Of a stretch of 64,000 nucleotides of DNA, positions 42,554 to 51,268 are shown piece after piece (within the stretch, counting starts at the first letter, position 1; every line of letters begins with the position of its first letter). The stretch comes from Vibrio cyclitrophicus (GTDB lineage: Bacteria; Pseudomonadota; Gammaproteobacteria; Enterobacterales; Vibrionaceae). Under the pieces are notes generated by a model. That model searched no databases. It had not been told where the DNA came from and saw nothing but the letters and a program-made list of their open reading frames with translations. Where the stretch lies: contig CP065366.1 in the NCBI GenBank assembly GCA_023206055.1, forward strand, positions 1,240,001-1,304,000, written 5' to 3'. The translations under genes and the position numbers were made by a program.

Positions 42554-43120
42554 TTATAAATCCAGCAGCAGTAAGTACTTAGCTATGAAGCGTTCTTTAA
42601 TTTGTTCTAACGGGTAATCACCATCCGAGAACAAGTAATTGAGTGCGATACCATCGATATCGGCGATTAACATGTGGCTATCGACAATGCTGTTGGCATT
42701 GGGAGCGTCACACAGAATGACTTCGAAAGAGTGCACCATCAGTTGGTAGCGTTCGTCTAACAAATCTTTCAATATTAGCCTTGTTGAGGGCTGGCATTTC
42801 ACTTGGTAATCAAGTTGGTAAAACAGCTTTTGTTGCGGATCCGCCATAGACAAAAAGATGTGCTCGATAAGGTTAATTAACCTCTCTTTTGCTGACATTC
42901 CTTCACTCGATAAATCGGAGTTTTCACCGACTTCGCTAATGATCTCTGCCATGCGAACAAACACTTGTCTTAGTAGGTCATCTTTGTTTTTGAAATGATG
43001 AAAAACTAAACCCTTCGATACTTTCGCCGTTTCACATACTTGTGCGATAGACGTTTTTTCAAAGCCTTGTGTCGCGAATAATTCGATCGCGGCTTGGATT
43101 GCTTGCTGCTTCTTGTCCAT
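42554..43120 (-). CDS. TetR family transcriptional regulator
   Basis: 188 residues from the ATG at 43120. The helix-turn-helix is AIELFATQGFEKTSIAQVCE then AKVSKGLVFHHFKNKDDLLR, a textbook TetR domain. The C-terminal ligand domain is not diagnostic. A perfect CAGACCG / CGGTCTG operator lies about 20 bp upstream, so it most likely represses itself. No efflux or enzyme gene is adjacent on the other side within 200 bp, so other targets are unknown. Confidence 0.9.
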   Translation of the reverse strand: MDKKQQAIQAAIELFATQGFEKTSIAQVCETAKVSKGLVFHHFKNKDDLLRQVFVRMAEIISEVGENSDLSSEGMSAKERLINLIEHIFLSMADPQQKLFYQLDYQVKCQPSTRLILKDLLDERYQLMVHSFEVILCDAPNANSIVDSHMLIADIDGIALNYLFSDGDYPLEQIKERFIAKYLLLLDL

Positions 43121-43141
43121 GTAAATCACTCAATTATTTTG

Positions 43142-43161
43142 CAGACCGACTATCCGGTCTG
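43142..43161. promoter_or_regulatory. TetR-type operator
   Basis: CAGACCG-N6-CGGTCTG, a perfect 7-bp inverted repeat of the AGACCG/CGGTCT form common to TetR-family operators, 21 bp upstream of the regulator start. Confidence 0.75.
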
Positions 43162-43292
43162 TAATTTATGGTGTGGATAATATACAACAACAATGAGGAT
43201 CGCAAGATCCTTGAAGATCGTTTCTTAGGGGAGATGACAGGCGGGTTATCTAGGATTAGAGTTGCTTTGAACTGAAGCGTACTGGGACTAAC

Positions 43293-43320
43293 AAGCTAAA
43301 GAGCAGAGGCTCTTTAGCTT
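43293..43320. other. Perfect 12-bp hairpin downstream of nothing obvious
   Basis: AAGCTAAAGAGC / GCTCTTTAGCTT with an AGAG loop, between the TetR promoter region and the end of the AraC gene at 43385. It may end the minus-strand AraC transcript, although the T-run is weak. Confidence 0.5.
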
Positions 43321-43384
43321 AAGTGTTCAAGGATAGGTGTTCAGGGAGCTATCAATGAGAGTGGCCTAACAGGGCACTGTAAAC

Positions 43385-44401
43385 CTACGACCTTAGTTCG
43401 GTAGGAGAGTGCCCAGTCCAATTTTTGAATGCTCGACTGAATGCGCTTGAGTCTGAGAAGCCAAGTTCGTGGGCCACATAGGTAATGTTGCCATCGTTTA
43501 GATTAAGTAAAGTTAGGCTAAGTTCAAGGCGGTATTTATCGAACAAACGACGAAAGCTCACACCTTGTTGTTTAAGTTTACGATTCAGGGTTCTAGGACT
43601 GATGTGCAGGTTGCTCGCCACGCTGTCTAGGTTTGTGTCTTTGACCGCAAGCACTTTGAACGTTTCATTCACTTTGTAGATTAAGTTGATTTTTAACGCT
43701 TTTTCCATCTGTTGGTCGGCCATACGCACCAACTCTGTATGAAAGTCGGCTTGGTATTGGCGAGGTTTCGCTTGGACGAGATCGTTGGGAAAAAGAAGGT
43801 ATCGGGCGGGGAAGCCTTCTTTCAGTTCTACATTAAATACGCGCTGATATATATCCAAGAACTCATCACCTATGGTGAACTTGTGGATGTGCATAGTGAG
43901 TTTTTGCTTCGGCGCATTAAGGTATCTACGAATAAGCTTGAGCATAATACTGAAATAGAGCCCTAGACTGATGTGTGTCATCAGTGTCGATTCATCAACG
44001 TACTCGGGCGTAACTCCCCAAAGCTCTATCTCACCATTCTCTGTTTCACGACTGAATATTTTCAGTAACGGGTGTATATGCATGGAATATCGACTAAAGA
44101 GTTGGCAAAAACTGGCGAGGTTTGGTGCGGTGAGCATTGCCATTACTGGAGCACCCATTTCAAGCTCATCGAAGTAGCGAGCTGATTCATCAAATAAGTC
44201 GATCAGCTCATAACCAAAGCGTTGGTAGATATTGGTGATGGCGGTTTGAAGTTGGTAAGCTGAGATCGATTCAGCGGAGCAAAGTTGTTTATATGCTTCC
44301 GCGCCCGACCAAATATCGCTGCTGTCTCCTATTCTAGCTTGAATAGCAGAATCTAAAGTTTTAAACCAAAATATCGGTAACTGAGCGCTAAAACTTTCCA
44401 C
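43385..44401 (-). CDS. AraC family regulator (Arabinose_bd/OruR-like type)
   Basis: 338 residues. The long N-terminal domain (about 1-220), with YFDELEMGAPVMAMLTAPNL and PARYLLFPNDLVQAKP, is the Arabinose_bd-like type seen in OruR, ArgR and similar activators. The C-terminal AraC domain contains NLHISPRTLNRKLKQQGVSF and the second motif HELGFSDSSAFSRAFKNWTG. Gene partners are uncertain; the DUF2860 gene lies just upstream on the same strand, 107 bp away. Confidence 0.88.
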   Translation of the reverse strand: MESFSAQLPIFWFKTLDSAIQARIGDSSDIWSGAEAYKQLCSAESISAYQLQTAITNIYQRFGYELIDLFDESARYFDELEMGAPVMAMLTAPNLASFCQLFSRYSMHIHPLLKIFSRETENGEIELWGVTPEYVDESTLMTHISLGLYFSIMLKLIRRYLNAPKQKLTMHIHKFTIGDEFLDIYQRVFNVELKEGFPARYLLFPNDLVQAKPRQYQADFHTELVRMADQQMEKALKINLIYKVNETFKVLAVKDTNLDSVASNLHISPRTLNRKLKQQGVSFRRLFDKYRLELSLTLLNLNDGNITYVAHELGFSDSSAFSRAFKNWTGHSPTELRS

Positions 44402-44507
44402 CGTAACTCCATGTTATTATTGGTGATTGACGAGTGTGTTTCTCGAGAATATGCCCAAAATAAAGGATTTATTTACTGGTTACAAGCAATGAAAGTTTTA
44501 GCCCACC

Positions 44508-45509
44508 TTAGAATTTGTAATCAACGCCTACTGAAACCACATATTGCGAAGATTGGTAATACTCAATATTCGAGTCCGTTGTTTTCGCGCCTACTAGCGA
44601 TACTAGAGACCAGTTCTTGATATCAAAGATATTAGCGTACTCATAGGCAATGAATGCTCCAAAATCTTTGTCTTCACGTGTCTTATTAAAGATTGGATTC
44701 TCTTCATCATAGCTGCGTTTTGCTGCATTGAGTGTTAAAGCGAGGCCATGATTGCCATACATTTTTGCTAGGTTTATTTCTGCGCCTAAACTCAAGAACG
44801 ATAACGCATCACCTTCTGAATTTGATGAGAAAACATTCACTGAAGGTGTGAGAATGCCAGACCCATCTTTTAAGAAGTACTGGTAACCAGACTTTAGATA
44901 GAAGTACTTTCGTTCTCTATTCATCAGTGCGCGTTCTTCGTCGGTTAGTCCTAGTCCCTTTAGGCCTGTGTTTTCATTTTTAACCTCTGACTCACCAGAA
45001 GCGACATCGATATTAAAGTTCGACCCCATCACTCTAGAAAGTTGCACTCGAACCACGGTACCGGTGTGTTCAGTTTCTTTTCTATTAGAGTCAACGGCAT
45101 AAGGGTCATCCCATACATCACCTGATATTAGGGTTGGCAAGATAGAAAAGTCGACTATCATACCGTTGTCTACTTGCTGTCTATATCCAATTTCAAATGC
45201 CAACGTACCTGTGATGATGTCGTCTCTTGAGGTGCCTAAGAAAAACTGTTTGTGATTCAAAGCGCCAAAGGTGTATTGCACTGAACCTAAAACAGCGACC
45301 ATTCCCTCAGCTTCCGTATTACCCGATGACATCAAATCGGCTTGAGATTGATGGTTGCTTTGCCCAACATCTAGGTTGCTTGAATTTGCGGTGAATCCTG
45401 TTAGGAAGGTCATGTTTCCACTGAAGCCTTCGCTTGGTGCTAGAGCTGCGTATGAGTGAGGCGCAAGTGCGACACTTGCCAAAAATAGTGAAATGATATG
45501 TTTCATCAA
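44508..45509 (-). CDS. DUF2860 outer-membrane protein
   Basis: 333 residues with a signal peptide (1-21, ending SYAA). The conserved mature start LAPSEGFSGNMTFLTGFTAN, the QYTFGALNHKQFFLGTSRDD stretch and a C-terminal VVSVGVDYKF fit DUF2860, a family found mainly in vibrios and relatives. The strand pattern and terminal Phe make an outer-membrane barrel likely. Function unknown. The AraC-type regulator downstream is a candidate controller. Confidence 0.82.
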   Translation of the reverse strand: MMKHIISLFLASVALAPHSYAALAPSEGFSGNMTFLTGFTANSSNLDVGQSNHQSQADLMSSGNTEAEGMVAVLGSVQYTFGALNHKQFFLGTSRDDIITGTLAFEIGYRQQVDNGMIVDFSILPTLISGDVWDDPYAVDSNRKETEHTGTVVRVQLSRVMGSNFNIDVASGESEVKNENTGLKGLGLTDEERALMNRERKYFYLKSGYQYFLKDGSGILTPSVNVFSSNSEGDALSFLSLGAEINLAKMYGNHGLALTLNAAKRSYDEENPIFNKTREDKDFGAFIAYEYANIFDIKNWSLVSLVGAKTTDSNIEYYQSSQYVVSVGVDYKF

Positions 45510-45670
45510 TAAACTCGTATTTGAATAGTTTAAAAAATTGAACTGCTTTCTAATTCGAATAGCTTTTTAAAGTGCAATCGGCGTTTTTTTATTTGCTCAG
45601 GCTTAGCGTTTTCTAGTAGATAAGCCAATTCAAATAACAGACGGCTGCGCCTTTGGTAGCGAGCGTATCT

Positions 45671-46057
45671 TCATAGGGGAGACCTGCCATGGATATCTTC
45701 GAGCGTGACGCCAATCTTTATTTGATGGTTAAGAGTGACATTAGCGATTCCTATAGGAGGGGGAGATAAAGGTGTATCAACGTCATTTTTTGTATGACGC
45801 TTTGCCACTGAAACGGTCAATGCAGCATTGCGAAAGGTGCTCGACATAAACGATTGATGAGGAAAATCTTCGTCTGTTGGGCTATTAATGGAGCGCACCA
45901 ATGGTAAATCAACGGTTTGGTCATCTGAGGATAAATTTGTTACTGAAGTCGGTGCTGTATTCGCTAGGGTAGGAAGAGTATTCGCTGCAGATGAAACTGC
46001 ATATTTCCCTATGACTTTGAAAAAACATCTGCGTTGTAATTCACTGACAGTCATCAT
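45671..46057 (-). CDS. Hypothetical protein, weak case
   Basis: 128 residues starting MMTVSELQRRCFFKVIGKYA, with a GGGATAG-like ribosome site a few nt upstream. The rest is rich in Ser, Thr, Asn and Pro (VSSAANTLPTLANTAPTSVT), with no recognisable domain, signal or membrane segment. It could be a small real gene, a remnant of a longer one, or a chance frame. No family is recognised. Confidence 0.3.
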   Translation of the reverse strand: MMTVSELQRRCFFKVIGKYAVSSAANTLPTLANTAPTSVTNLSSDDQTVDLPLVRSINSPTDEDFPHQSFMSSTFRNAALTVSVAKRHTKNDVDTPLSPPPIGIANVTLNHQIKIGVTLEDIHGRSPL

Positions 46058-46318
46058 TTCTATCCCAAGTTAGAAAGTTACTATCCTTGTTTCGAAACCT
46101 AACGTACTAGGTTTAGCTTCACTCCGTGCGCTGATTATCGGTTTAGGATAAAGATCAGGATGTTGGCTTGCAGTGCAAATATCGCCAATGTTCATACCAT
46201 TTACGCCAACTGGATTGTTGGGTTATGTATAGTTGGGATTATTCGACTCGTTTGGGATATGTTGCTTGGTTATGAGCTGCATTTATATCAGCGCATTGGA
46301 GAGCGTAACCATTTGAAT

Positions 46319-46765
46319 CTATTTACCTGAGAGGCATTGTTGGGTAGGGTCTCGCAACTCAATAATGGTACTGCTTGTGTCAATTCGTTTAAAAGCAGAG
46401 TCATTGATTTGGGCATTGCTGAAATCGGTACGAAATAAATCGGCGCGCAGTAAATCGACGTTGAGCATTTTAGCGTGACTCATGTTTGCGTTTCGTAAGT
46501 CAGCATCACGGAAGTTTGTATTGTTGAGGTTCGCGTGGCTGAAATTCGCATAGGTGATGTCAGCTTCACTCATGTTGGAGCCCGATAAATCGGCGCCACT
46601 AAAATCGGTGCGTATCAGGTTGGCGCAACGCAGGTCGATGTTTTGAAGTACTAGGTTACTAAGGTCGGCATTACGCAATTGTGCACGTTCTCCGCCCTGG
46701 CTTTCTAGCCAGAGTTTGTGTTGCTCAAAAACAGAGTCTAGCTCTTGTAGAGTATAGGTATTCAT
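46319..46765 (-). CDS. Pentapeptide-repeat protein
   Basis: 148 residues. From about residue 26 to 130 the chain is a run of A(D/N)LXX repeats: LRNADLSNLVLQNIDLRCAN, LIRTDFSGADLSGSNMSEAD and so on, about 20 repeats, forming a right-handed beta-helix. A short N-terminal helix precedes it. Qnr-type members protect DNA gyrase from quinolones, but most pentapeptide proteins have no known role and this one lacks the Qnr length (about 218 residues). No partner gene is evident. Confidence 0.85.
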   Translation of the reverse strand: MNTYTLQELDSVFEQHKLWLESQGGERAQLRNADLSNLVLQNIDLRCANLIRTDFSGADLSGSNMSEADITYANFSHANLNNTNFRDADLRNANMSHAKMLNVDLLRADLFRTDFSNAQINDSAFKRIDTSSTIIELRDPTQQCLSGK

Positions 46766-46822
46766 ATTTCACACCACCAATGGCATTAGAGATACTGGTA
46801 TTGAGCATATCTTGATCGCGAT

Positions 46823-47215
46823 TTAGTTAATTTTGCTCTGCCATATTTCGCTGCTTGGACCGATAACACAGTCACCATCAACTCTCATTGATAAGCGAAT
46901 TTGACAACGTTTAACCACTTCTTGGAAATCATCTTCTGGCAAGTAACGAACGGAGTCGACCAAAGCTTTGCAGTGAGGTGCGGTTTGTTCTTTCAAGGTG
47001 TAAAACACCCACTTTCCTTTCTTATTGTGGTTGAGCAGGCCAGCTTTGTAGAGCATTTTGAGGTTGCGAGATACGTTGTATTGGGTTTCACCAATGATGT
47101 CGATTGCTTCAGCGACGGCCATGCATTCATCCACATGCAGGAACAACCAGAACAATCTCAGCCGATTAGGTTCTGATAAGGCTTTTAGCGAATCAATGTA
47201 TTTTTCATCCATCAT
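46823..47215 (-). CDS. ArsR family transcriptional regulator
   Basis: 130 residues with the winged helix SLKALSEPNRLRLFWLFLHV, then MAVAEAIDIIGETQYNVSRN and NHNKKGKWVFYTLKE. It has Cys residues (position 32 near VDECMA, and others at CKA, CQI and DCV) that could sense metals or reactive sulfur, although the usual ELCVCDL motif is absent. It is last in a minus-strand group with a permease remnant, rhodanese and CoA-disulfide reductase-like enzyme, so a persulfide- or sulfur-responsive role is likely by analogy with known ArsR/rhodanese operons. Confidence 0.87.
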   Translation of the reverse strand: MMDEKYIDSLKALSEPNRLRLFWLFLHVDECMAVAEAIDIIGETQYNVSRNLKMLYKAGLLNHNKKGKWVFYTLKEQTAPHCKALVDSVRYLPEDDFQEVVKRCQIRLSMRVDGDCVIGPSSEIWQSKIN

Positions 47216-47291
47216 GGTTTTACCCTTTCAACTGATTAGCGCCACTCTTTATGAGCGGCGCGAAGTTTTATTTTGTTCTGAGTAACCGATT

Positions 47292-47432
47292 TTACACAAC
47301 GTATTGGAAGCTGTCGCCACCCACGTATTTCTCTACCAAGCCTGCAGGTCGGTAAGCCGCAGAGAAGCCACTGATCGCCGCACCTAAGTACATATGGATG
47401 ATTCGTTTGAGTAAAGACCAAGCTCCATCCAT
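47292..47432 (-). pseudogene. Remnant of an ArsP/DUF318-like permease
   Basis: 46 residues on the minus strand read MDGAWSLLKRIIHMYLGAAI and SGFSAAYRPAGLVEKYVGGD, ending SFQYVV. This matches the middle segment of DUF318 permeases (a LLK-I--YLL-GA-I-G-I---P---V-KY-GGD pattern), which normally have about 300 or more residues with eight to ten spans. Everything before and after is missing. Its position between an ArsR regulator and a rhodanese gene is where such permeases occur, so this is a decayed operon member. Confidence 0.6.
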
Positions 47433-47597
47433 TGCATTACATTCTGTGAATGCGAGGCAAGTACAGAATATAACGTCTCGTATCACCGGGCAGGTTCGAT
47501 ACTAGAATACATACTGAGTAGCAGGAATTAGCGTAGGACAGTTGAGCGCTACGCTCGATTTAACTCAATACGATTGTATTGATTTGATTTGGATGTT

Positions 47598-48023
47598 TTA
47601 TTTAGTTGGCATTTCAATGTCACCTGATTGCTCCGCCCAAGCAGCAAAGCCCCCAGCTAGGTTCTTAACGGGTTTTAACCCCATCTCAGCAGCCATTTTG
47701 GCAGCGTAAAGTGAACGCAGCCCATGAGCACAATAGAACACGTAGGTTTTGTCTTGGTTGAATACTTTATTGTGAGCGGGACATTCTGGATCAATCAAGA
47801 ATTCCAACATGCCTCTTGGGCAAGTAAAAGCGCCGGGAATAATGCCAAGCTTGTTTCTTTCTTCAGCTTCTCGCACATCAACAAATACGTAGTCATCAAG
47901 TTTGTTCTCTTGGTCGTTCGAGCTGTCGAATAGCGCTTTTACTTCTTCTACCGACATATCTTCAACGACTTGGTAGGCTTCTTCTTTTAGGGCTTTAATG
48001 CCTTTGGTAATGGTTTGTGCCAT
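47598..48023 (-). CDS. Rhodanese-domain sulfurtransferase
   Basis: 141 residues from the ATG at 48023 (AGAAAG just upstream); an ATG at 48038 adds five. The rhodanese fold is clear: YVFVDVREAEERNKLGIIPG, then the active loop YVFYCAHGLRSLYAAKMAAE with the catalytic cysteine at residue 98, and VKNLAGGFAAWAEQSG. It carries sulfane sulfur as a persulfide. It lies 69 bp downstream of the CoA-disulfide reductase-like gene, which probably handles related persulfides. Confidence 0.9.
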   Translation of the reverse strand: MAQTITKGIKALKEEAYQVVEDMSVEEVKALFDSSNDQENKLDDYVFVDVREAEERNKLGIIPGAFTCPRGMLEFLIDPECPAHNKVFNQDKTYVFYCAHGLRSLYAAKMAAEMGLKPVKNLAGGFAAWAEQSGDIEMPTK

Positions 48024-48091
48024 GGTTTTCTTTCTCATTAAATTGGGTGATGGTGATTAAATTAAGTGCATTTTATTAAGTTAGATGAAGG

Positions 48092-49540
48092 TTATTTCGC
48101 AACATTGCCTGCCACATTCAGCGCGTCCCATGTTCGTGCAAAAGGAGGAGCGTAGCTGAAATCAAGGTAACCCAATTGTTGAGTTGTCATGCGTGCAGTA
48201 ATCGCAACGCCTAATGCATTTAGCCGACCTACAGCGCCTTTCTTACCGACAATTTCTCCACCTAAAAGGCGTTTAGATTCCGGGTCGTAAGCAAGTTTTA
48301 TCTTGATGTCTTCTTGGCCGGGATAATAATCCGTTTGGTTCTTGTCATTAATGACAGAGGTACTGGTTGGCACTGCATATTGGTTTGCCATCCAATGAGA
48401 AATGCCCGTGCTAGCAAGTTCGTAATCAAGCACTTTCAAAGACGATGAACCTAAGAAACCATCGAGGAAGGTCTCTTTGCCTGCTAATCTGTCGGCCATC
48501 ATTCGAGCCTGTTTATTGGCTGTGGTGGCAAGTGGCAAATACACGGGTTGATCGAGCGTTAAGTGATGAACCGTCGCGCAGTCACCTACGGCGTAAATAT
48601 TCGCTACGGGTGTCGCCCCAAACTTATCGACTAACAAAGCGCCATTAGGCATTTTCGGTAGGTCAAACAAGTCGGTATTGGGTTTGAAGCCAAGCGCCAG
48701 AATTACGATGTCGGCTTGGATCGTAGTGTATTCAGGTTCTGCCGTATAGCTAGTGGCTTCGTTGGTGTTGTTGGTCGCGGATTGAGTTTTGCTCACCGTA
48801 AGCAGATAACTCGTTTTCTCATTATTTCCTTCGCCGCTGTCTTTTGAAGCAAAATGCTCGATGTGTTCGACTTGGGTATGGGTCAGCAGGTTGGTTCCTG
48901 TGTCACGAATGGCATTTTCGACGTCGGAGATCATCTCTGGGCTGAATTGGCGGTTCATGATGTGCGCTTCACGCTCAATAATGGTGACATCTTTCCCTAA
49001 GTCATGTGCCGCATCGAACATCTCTAATCCAATAAAACCGGCGCCAATGATTGCGACGCGAGGTTTATCTGCTGCGAGCATGGCTTGTTTCACGGCAACG
49101 CCATCTTCCATGCTAGTGAGTGTGTAAACATGCTCGGTGTTATTTGAATCAGCACGCTCATGATTATCCACACGAAAAGAGGTCGCGAAGTCTGGAATTA
49201 AAGGGCGCGCACCTGTCGCGATGATTAATTTATCAAACGGAATATCTTGTGATTCACCTTGTGTGTTGACTGTGATGATTTGCTCAGCAGCGTTCACTGC
49301 GACAACCTCAGTATTGATGCGAACATCGAGTCCGGAATCGATAGCTTGCTGTGGTGTACGAGAGATCATGCGATCTGTATTGGGGAATTTGTCACCAACA
49401 AAGTAGGGCAGGCCACACGCACCAAATGAAAGGTAGCTGCGTTTTTCAATCACGATAACGTCATCTGTAGGTTGGTTTCTTTTGTACTTGGCAGCAAAGC
49501 TCATACCTGCGGCACTGCCACCTAAAATTACGATTTTCAT
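48092..49540 (-). CDS. CoA-disulfide reductase / NAD(P)H oxidase-like flavoprotein
   Basis: 482 residues from the ATG at 49540 (AAGAGAAG upstream). The FAD site is KIVILGGSAAGMSFAAKYKR. The single redox Cys42 in SYLSFGACGLPYFVGD is at the place used by CoA-disulfide reductase and NADH:polysulfide reductase. The NAD(P) site is VAIIGAGFIGLEMFDAA, and NIYAVGDCATVHHLTL is the second FAD motif. The chain has no fused rhodanese domain, but a separate one follows. It probably reduces CoA-persulfide or polysulfide. Confidence 0.88.
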   Translation of the reverse strand: MKIVILGGSAAGMSFAAKYKRNQPTDDVIVIEKRSYLSFGACGLPYFVGDKFPNTDRMISRTPQQAIDSGLDVRINTEVVAVNAAEQIITVNTQGESQDIPFDKLIIATGARPLIPDFATSFRVDNHERADSNNTEHVYTLTSMEDGVAVKQAMLAADKPRVAIIGAGFIGLEMFDAAHDLGKDVTIIEREAHIMNRQFSPEMISDVENAIRDTGTNLLTHTQVEHIEHFASKDSGEGNNEKTSYLLTVSKTQSATNNTNEATSYTAEPEYTTIQADIVILALGFKPNTDLFDLPKMPNGALLVDKFGATPVANIYAVGDCATVHHLTLDQPVYLPLATTANKQARMMADRLAGKETFLDGFLGSSSLKVLDYELASTGISHWMANQYAVPTSTSVINDKNQTDYYPGQEDIKIKLAYDPESKRLLGGEIVGKKGAVGRLNALGVAITARMTTQQLGYLDFSYAPPFARTWDALNVAGNVAK

Positions 49541-49620
49541 AGTGGTACTTCTCTTATAAGGGCGCGGCATTCGCCCCCAGTGTTCATTGGGATGAATTTG
49601 AATAACTTGAGTGGTTTGCG

Positions 49621-51030
49621 TTAAGCAGGAATCTCGTTATTGGTCGTGTTCGACGGGGATTGTGCTCTGTACTGTTCTGTGTTTAATGAACCGTTAGTCT
49701 TGGCAGTAAGCACACCAGACAACATCGAACCTGAGATGTTGAGAGCGGTACGCGCCATATCAATCAAGGCTTCAATCGAGACCAGTATCGCGACAATTGT
49801 GATGTCTAGTCCCATGATGGTTAGCACGGCAACCGCTGCGAAGGTTGCGCCGCCACCGACGCCTGCAATACCGAATGAAGCAATGGCAATCACGGCGATA
49901 AGTTGCAGAACAAAGCTCAGGTCAATTGGGATACCCATTACTTGCGCTGCCATGATGGCGAGCATTGCTGGGTAAATACCGGCACAACCGTTTTGTCCAA
50001 TACTAGTGCCGAATGTTGCCGACATATTGGCTGTTTCTTCATCCACACCAAGGCGTTGAGTTTGTGTTTCTACGTTTAGTGGAATGGCGGCCATGCTTGA
50101 GCGAGAACCGAAGCCGAAGACCAATACAGGCCAAGATTTTTTCGCGAATATCTTCGGAGACAAACCAAATAAGCTTACAAGCACAAGGTGAACCACAAAC
50201 ATCACTGCGATTGCTGCGTAGCTTGCGATAACGAATCGCCCCATTTCTGAGAGTGCGAATAAATCGTTGTTCATCATGAATTTGGTCATCAAAGCGAACA
50301 CGCCATAAGGGGTAAGCTTTAATATTTCTCGCACCATCGATAGCACGACTTCTTTCGCTGCATTGATGAAATCAACAAAACTTTGTACTTTCTCTGGCTT
50401 ACGCTTTTTCACTTGTAGGATGCTAAAACCAAGGAACATACCGAATAGAACCGTCGACAGTGTTGAGGTTCTTTCCGCACCCGTAAGCATTTCAAAAATA
50501 TTGGCTGGGATGATAGACAGCACCAAACTTGTAAAGGTGTTGTTCGACATCAGTTCTTGAGTCGAAAGTAAGCTATCACTGCGCGCTTCAATGGCGGTGT
50601 TAGTCCCCATTGCAGAAACTAAGCTGTTCGCGTCGATATTGAATATATAGATACTCGCAATACCGATGATCGCCGAGATAGCCACGGTGAAAATCAACAC
50701 ACCGATGACTTTAGGTGCGATTTTCGAGAGGGCGCTGGTGCCTTCTACGTTCATGATGGACGCTGTCATCGCAACAAACACCAGTGGAATCACTATCATC
50801 TGCAGCAGCTTGACGTAGCCATTTCCGAACAGAGAGATTAGCTCAGAGAACTGCAGGCCAACCGCGCTGTCTGTTCCGAGTGCTATTTGTATAATGCCGC
50901 CAAAAAGAAGGCCGCCAGCCAGTGCGCTAAGCACGCGGAAGTTGAAGCTTTTCTTCTGCGTTTTAAAGCGAGATAGCACAACGTAGAAGCCGAGGAAAAT
51001 GGCACTCAGTGCCAGTAAGGTAAAGCTCAT
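49621..51030 (-). CDS. tcyP: L-cystine:cation symporter (TcyP/YdjN type)
   Basis: 469 residues of the dicarboxylate/amino-acid:cation symporter family. It is much closer to E. coli TcyP than to GltP: LLQMIVIPLVFVAMTASIMN, SIIPANIFEMLTGAE, SRSSMAAIPLNVETQTQRLG, TFGTSIGQNGCAGIYPAMLA and ALIDMARTALNISGSM are all characteristic. It imports cystine, a sulfur source. It precedes the flavoprotein and rhodanese genes on the same strand (80-bp gap), which ties the group to cysteine and persulfide metabolism. Confidence 0.92.
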   Translation of the reverse strand: MSFTLLALSAIFLGFYVVLSRFKTQKKSFNFRVLSALAGGLLFGGIIQIALGTDSAVGLQFSELISLFGNGYVKLLQMIVIPLVFVAMTASIMNVEGTSALSKIAPKVIGVLIFTVAISAIIGIASIYIFNIDANSLVSAMGTNTAIEARSDSLLSTQELMSNNTFTSLVLSIIPANIFEMLTGAERTSTLSTVLFGMFLGFSILQVKKRKPEKVQSFVDFINAAKEVVLSMVREILKLTPYGVFALMTKFMMNNDLFALSEMGRFVIASYAAIAVMFVVHLVLVSLFGLSPKIFAKKSWPVLVFGFGSRSSMAAIPLNVETQTQRLGVDEETANMSATFGTSIGQNGCAGIYPAMLAIMAAQVMGIPIDLSFVLQLIAVIAIASFGIAGVGGGATFAAVAVLTIMGLDITIVAILVSIEALIDMARTALNISGSMLSGVLTAKTNGSLNTEQYRAQSPSNTTNNEIPA

Positions 51031-51208
51031 TTTAAGCTCCTAAATCTACATCTAATAAAGTTACTGGAGCGAGGCGAGAAACGAGTGTGAGGTGGTGTTT
51101 TACCAAAGGCGCACACAGTTTGAAGCGTTGTCCAGTGAAGGAATATCTGTAAGACGAAGCTTGATAAAAAAAGACGGTAAAAAATCTCAATTAATTTTCA
51201 AATAAGAA

Positions 51209-51242
51209 AACGGTGCTATGACGAATCCGCCATAGCACCGTT
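51209..51242. terminator. Terminator after the amidohydrolase gene
   Basis: AACGGTGCTATG / CATAGCACCGTT, a 12-bp stem with a 10-nt loop. On the minus strand a TTTTC tail follows, 27 nt past the stop at 51269. Confidence 0.85.
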
Positions 51243-51268
51243 GTTTGTTCTGATCTTTCGGTTCTTGA

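Noticed and set aside
46319..46765. Pentapeptide protein as a Qnr-type quinolone resistance gene
   Set aside because: It is much shorter than Qnr and lacks the loops that define that group.
46901..47176. Plus-strand frame opposite the ArsR gene
   Set aside because: Shadow of a strong helix-turn-helix gene on the other strand.
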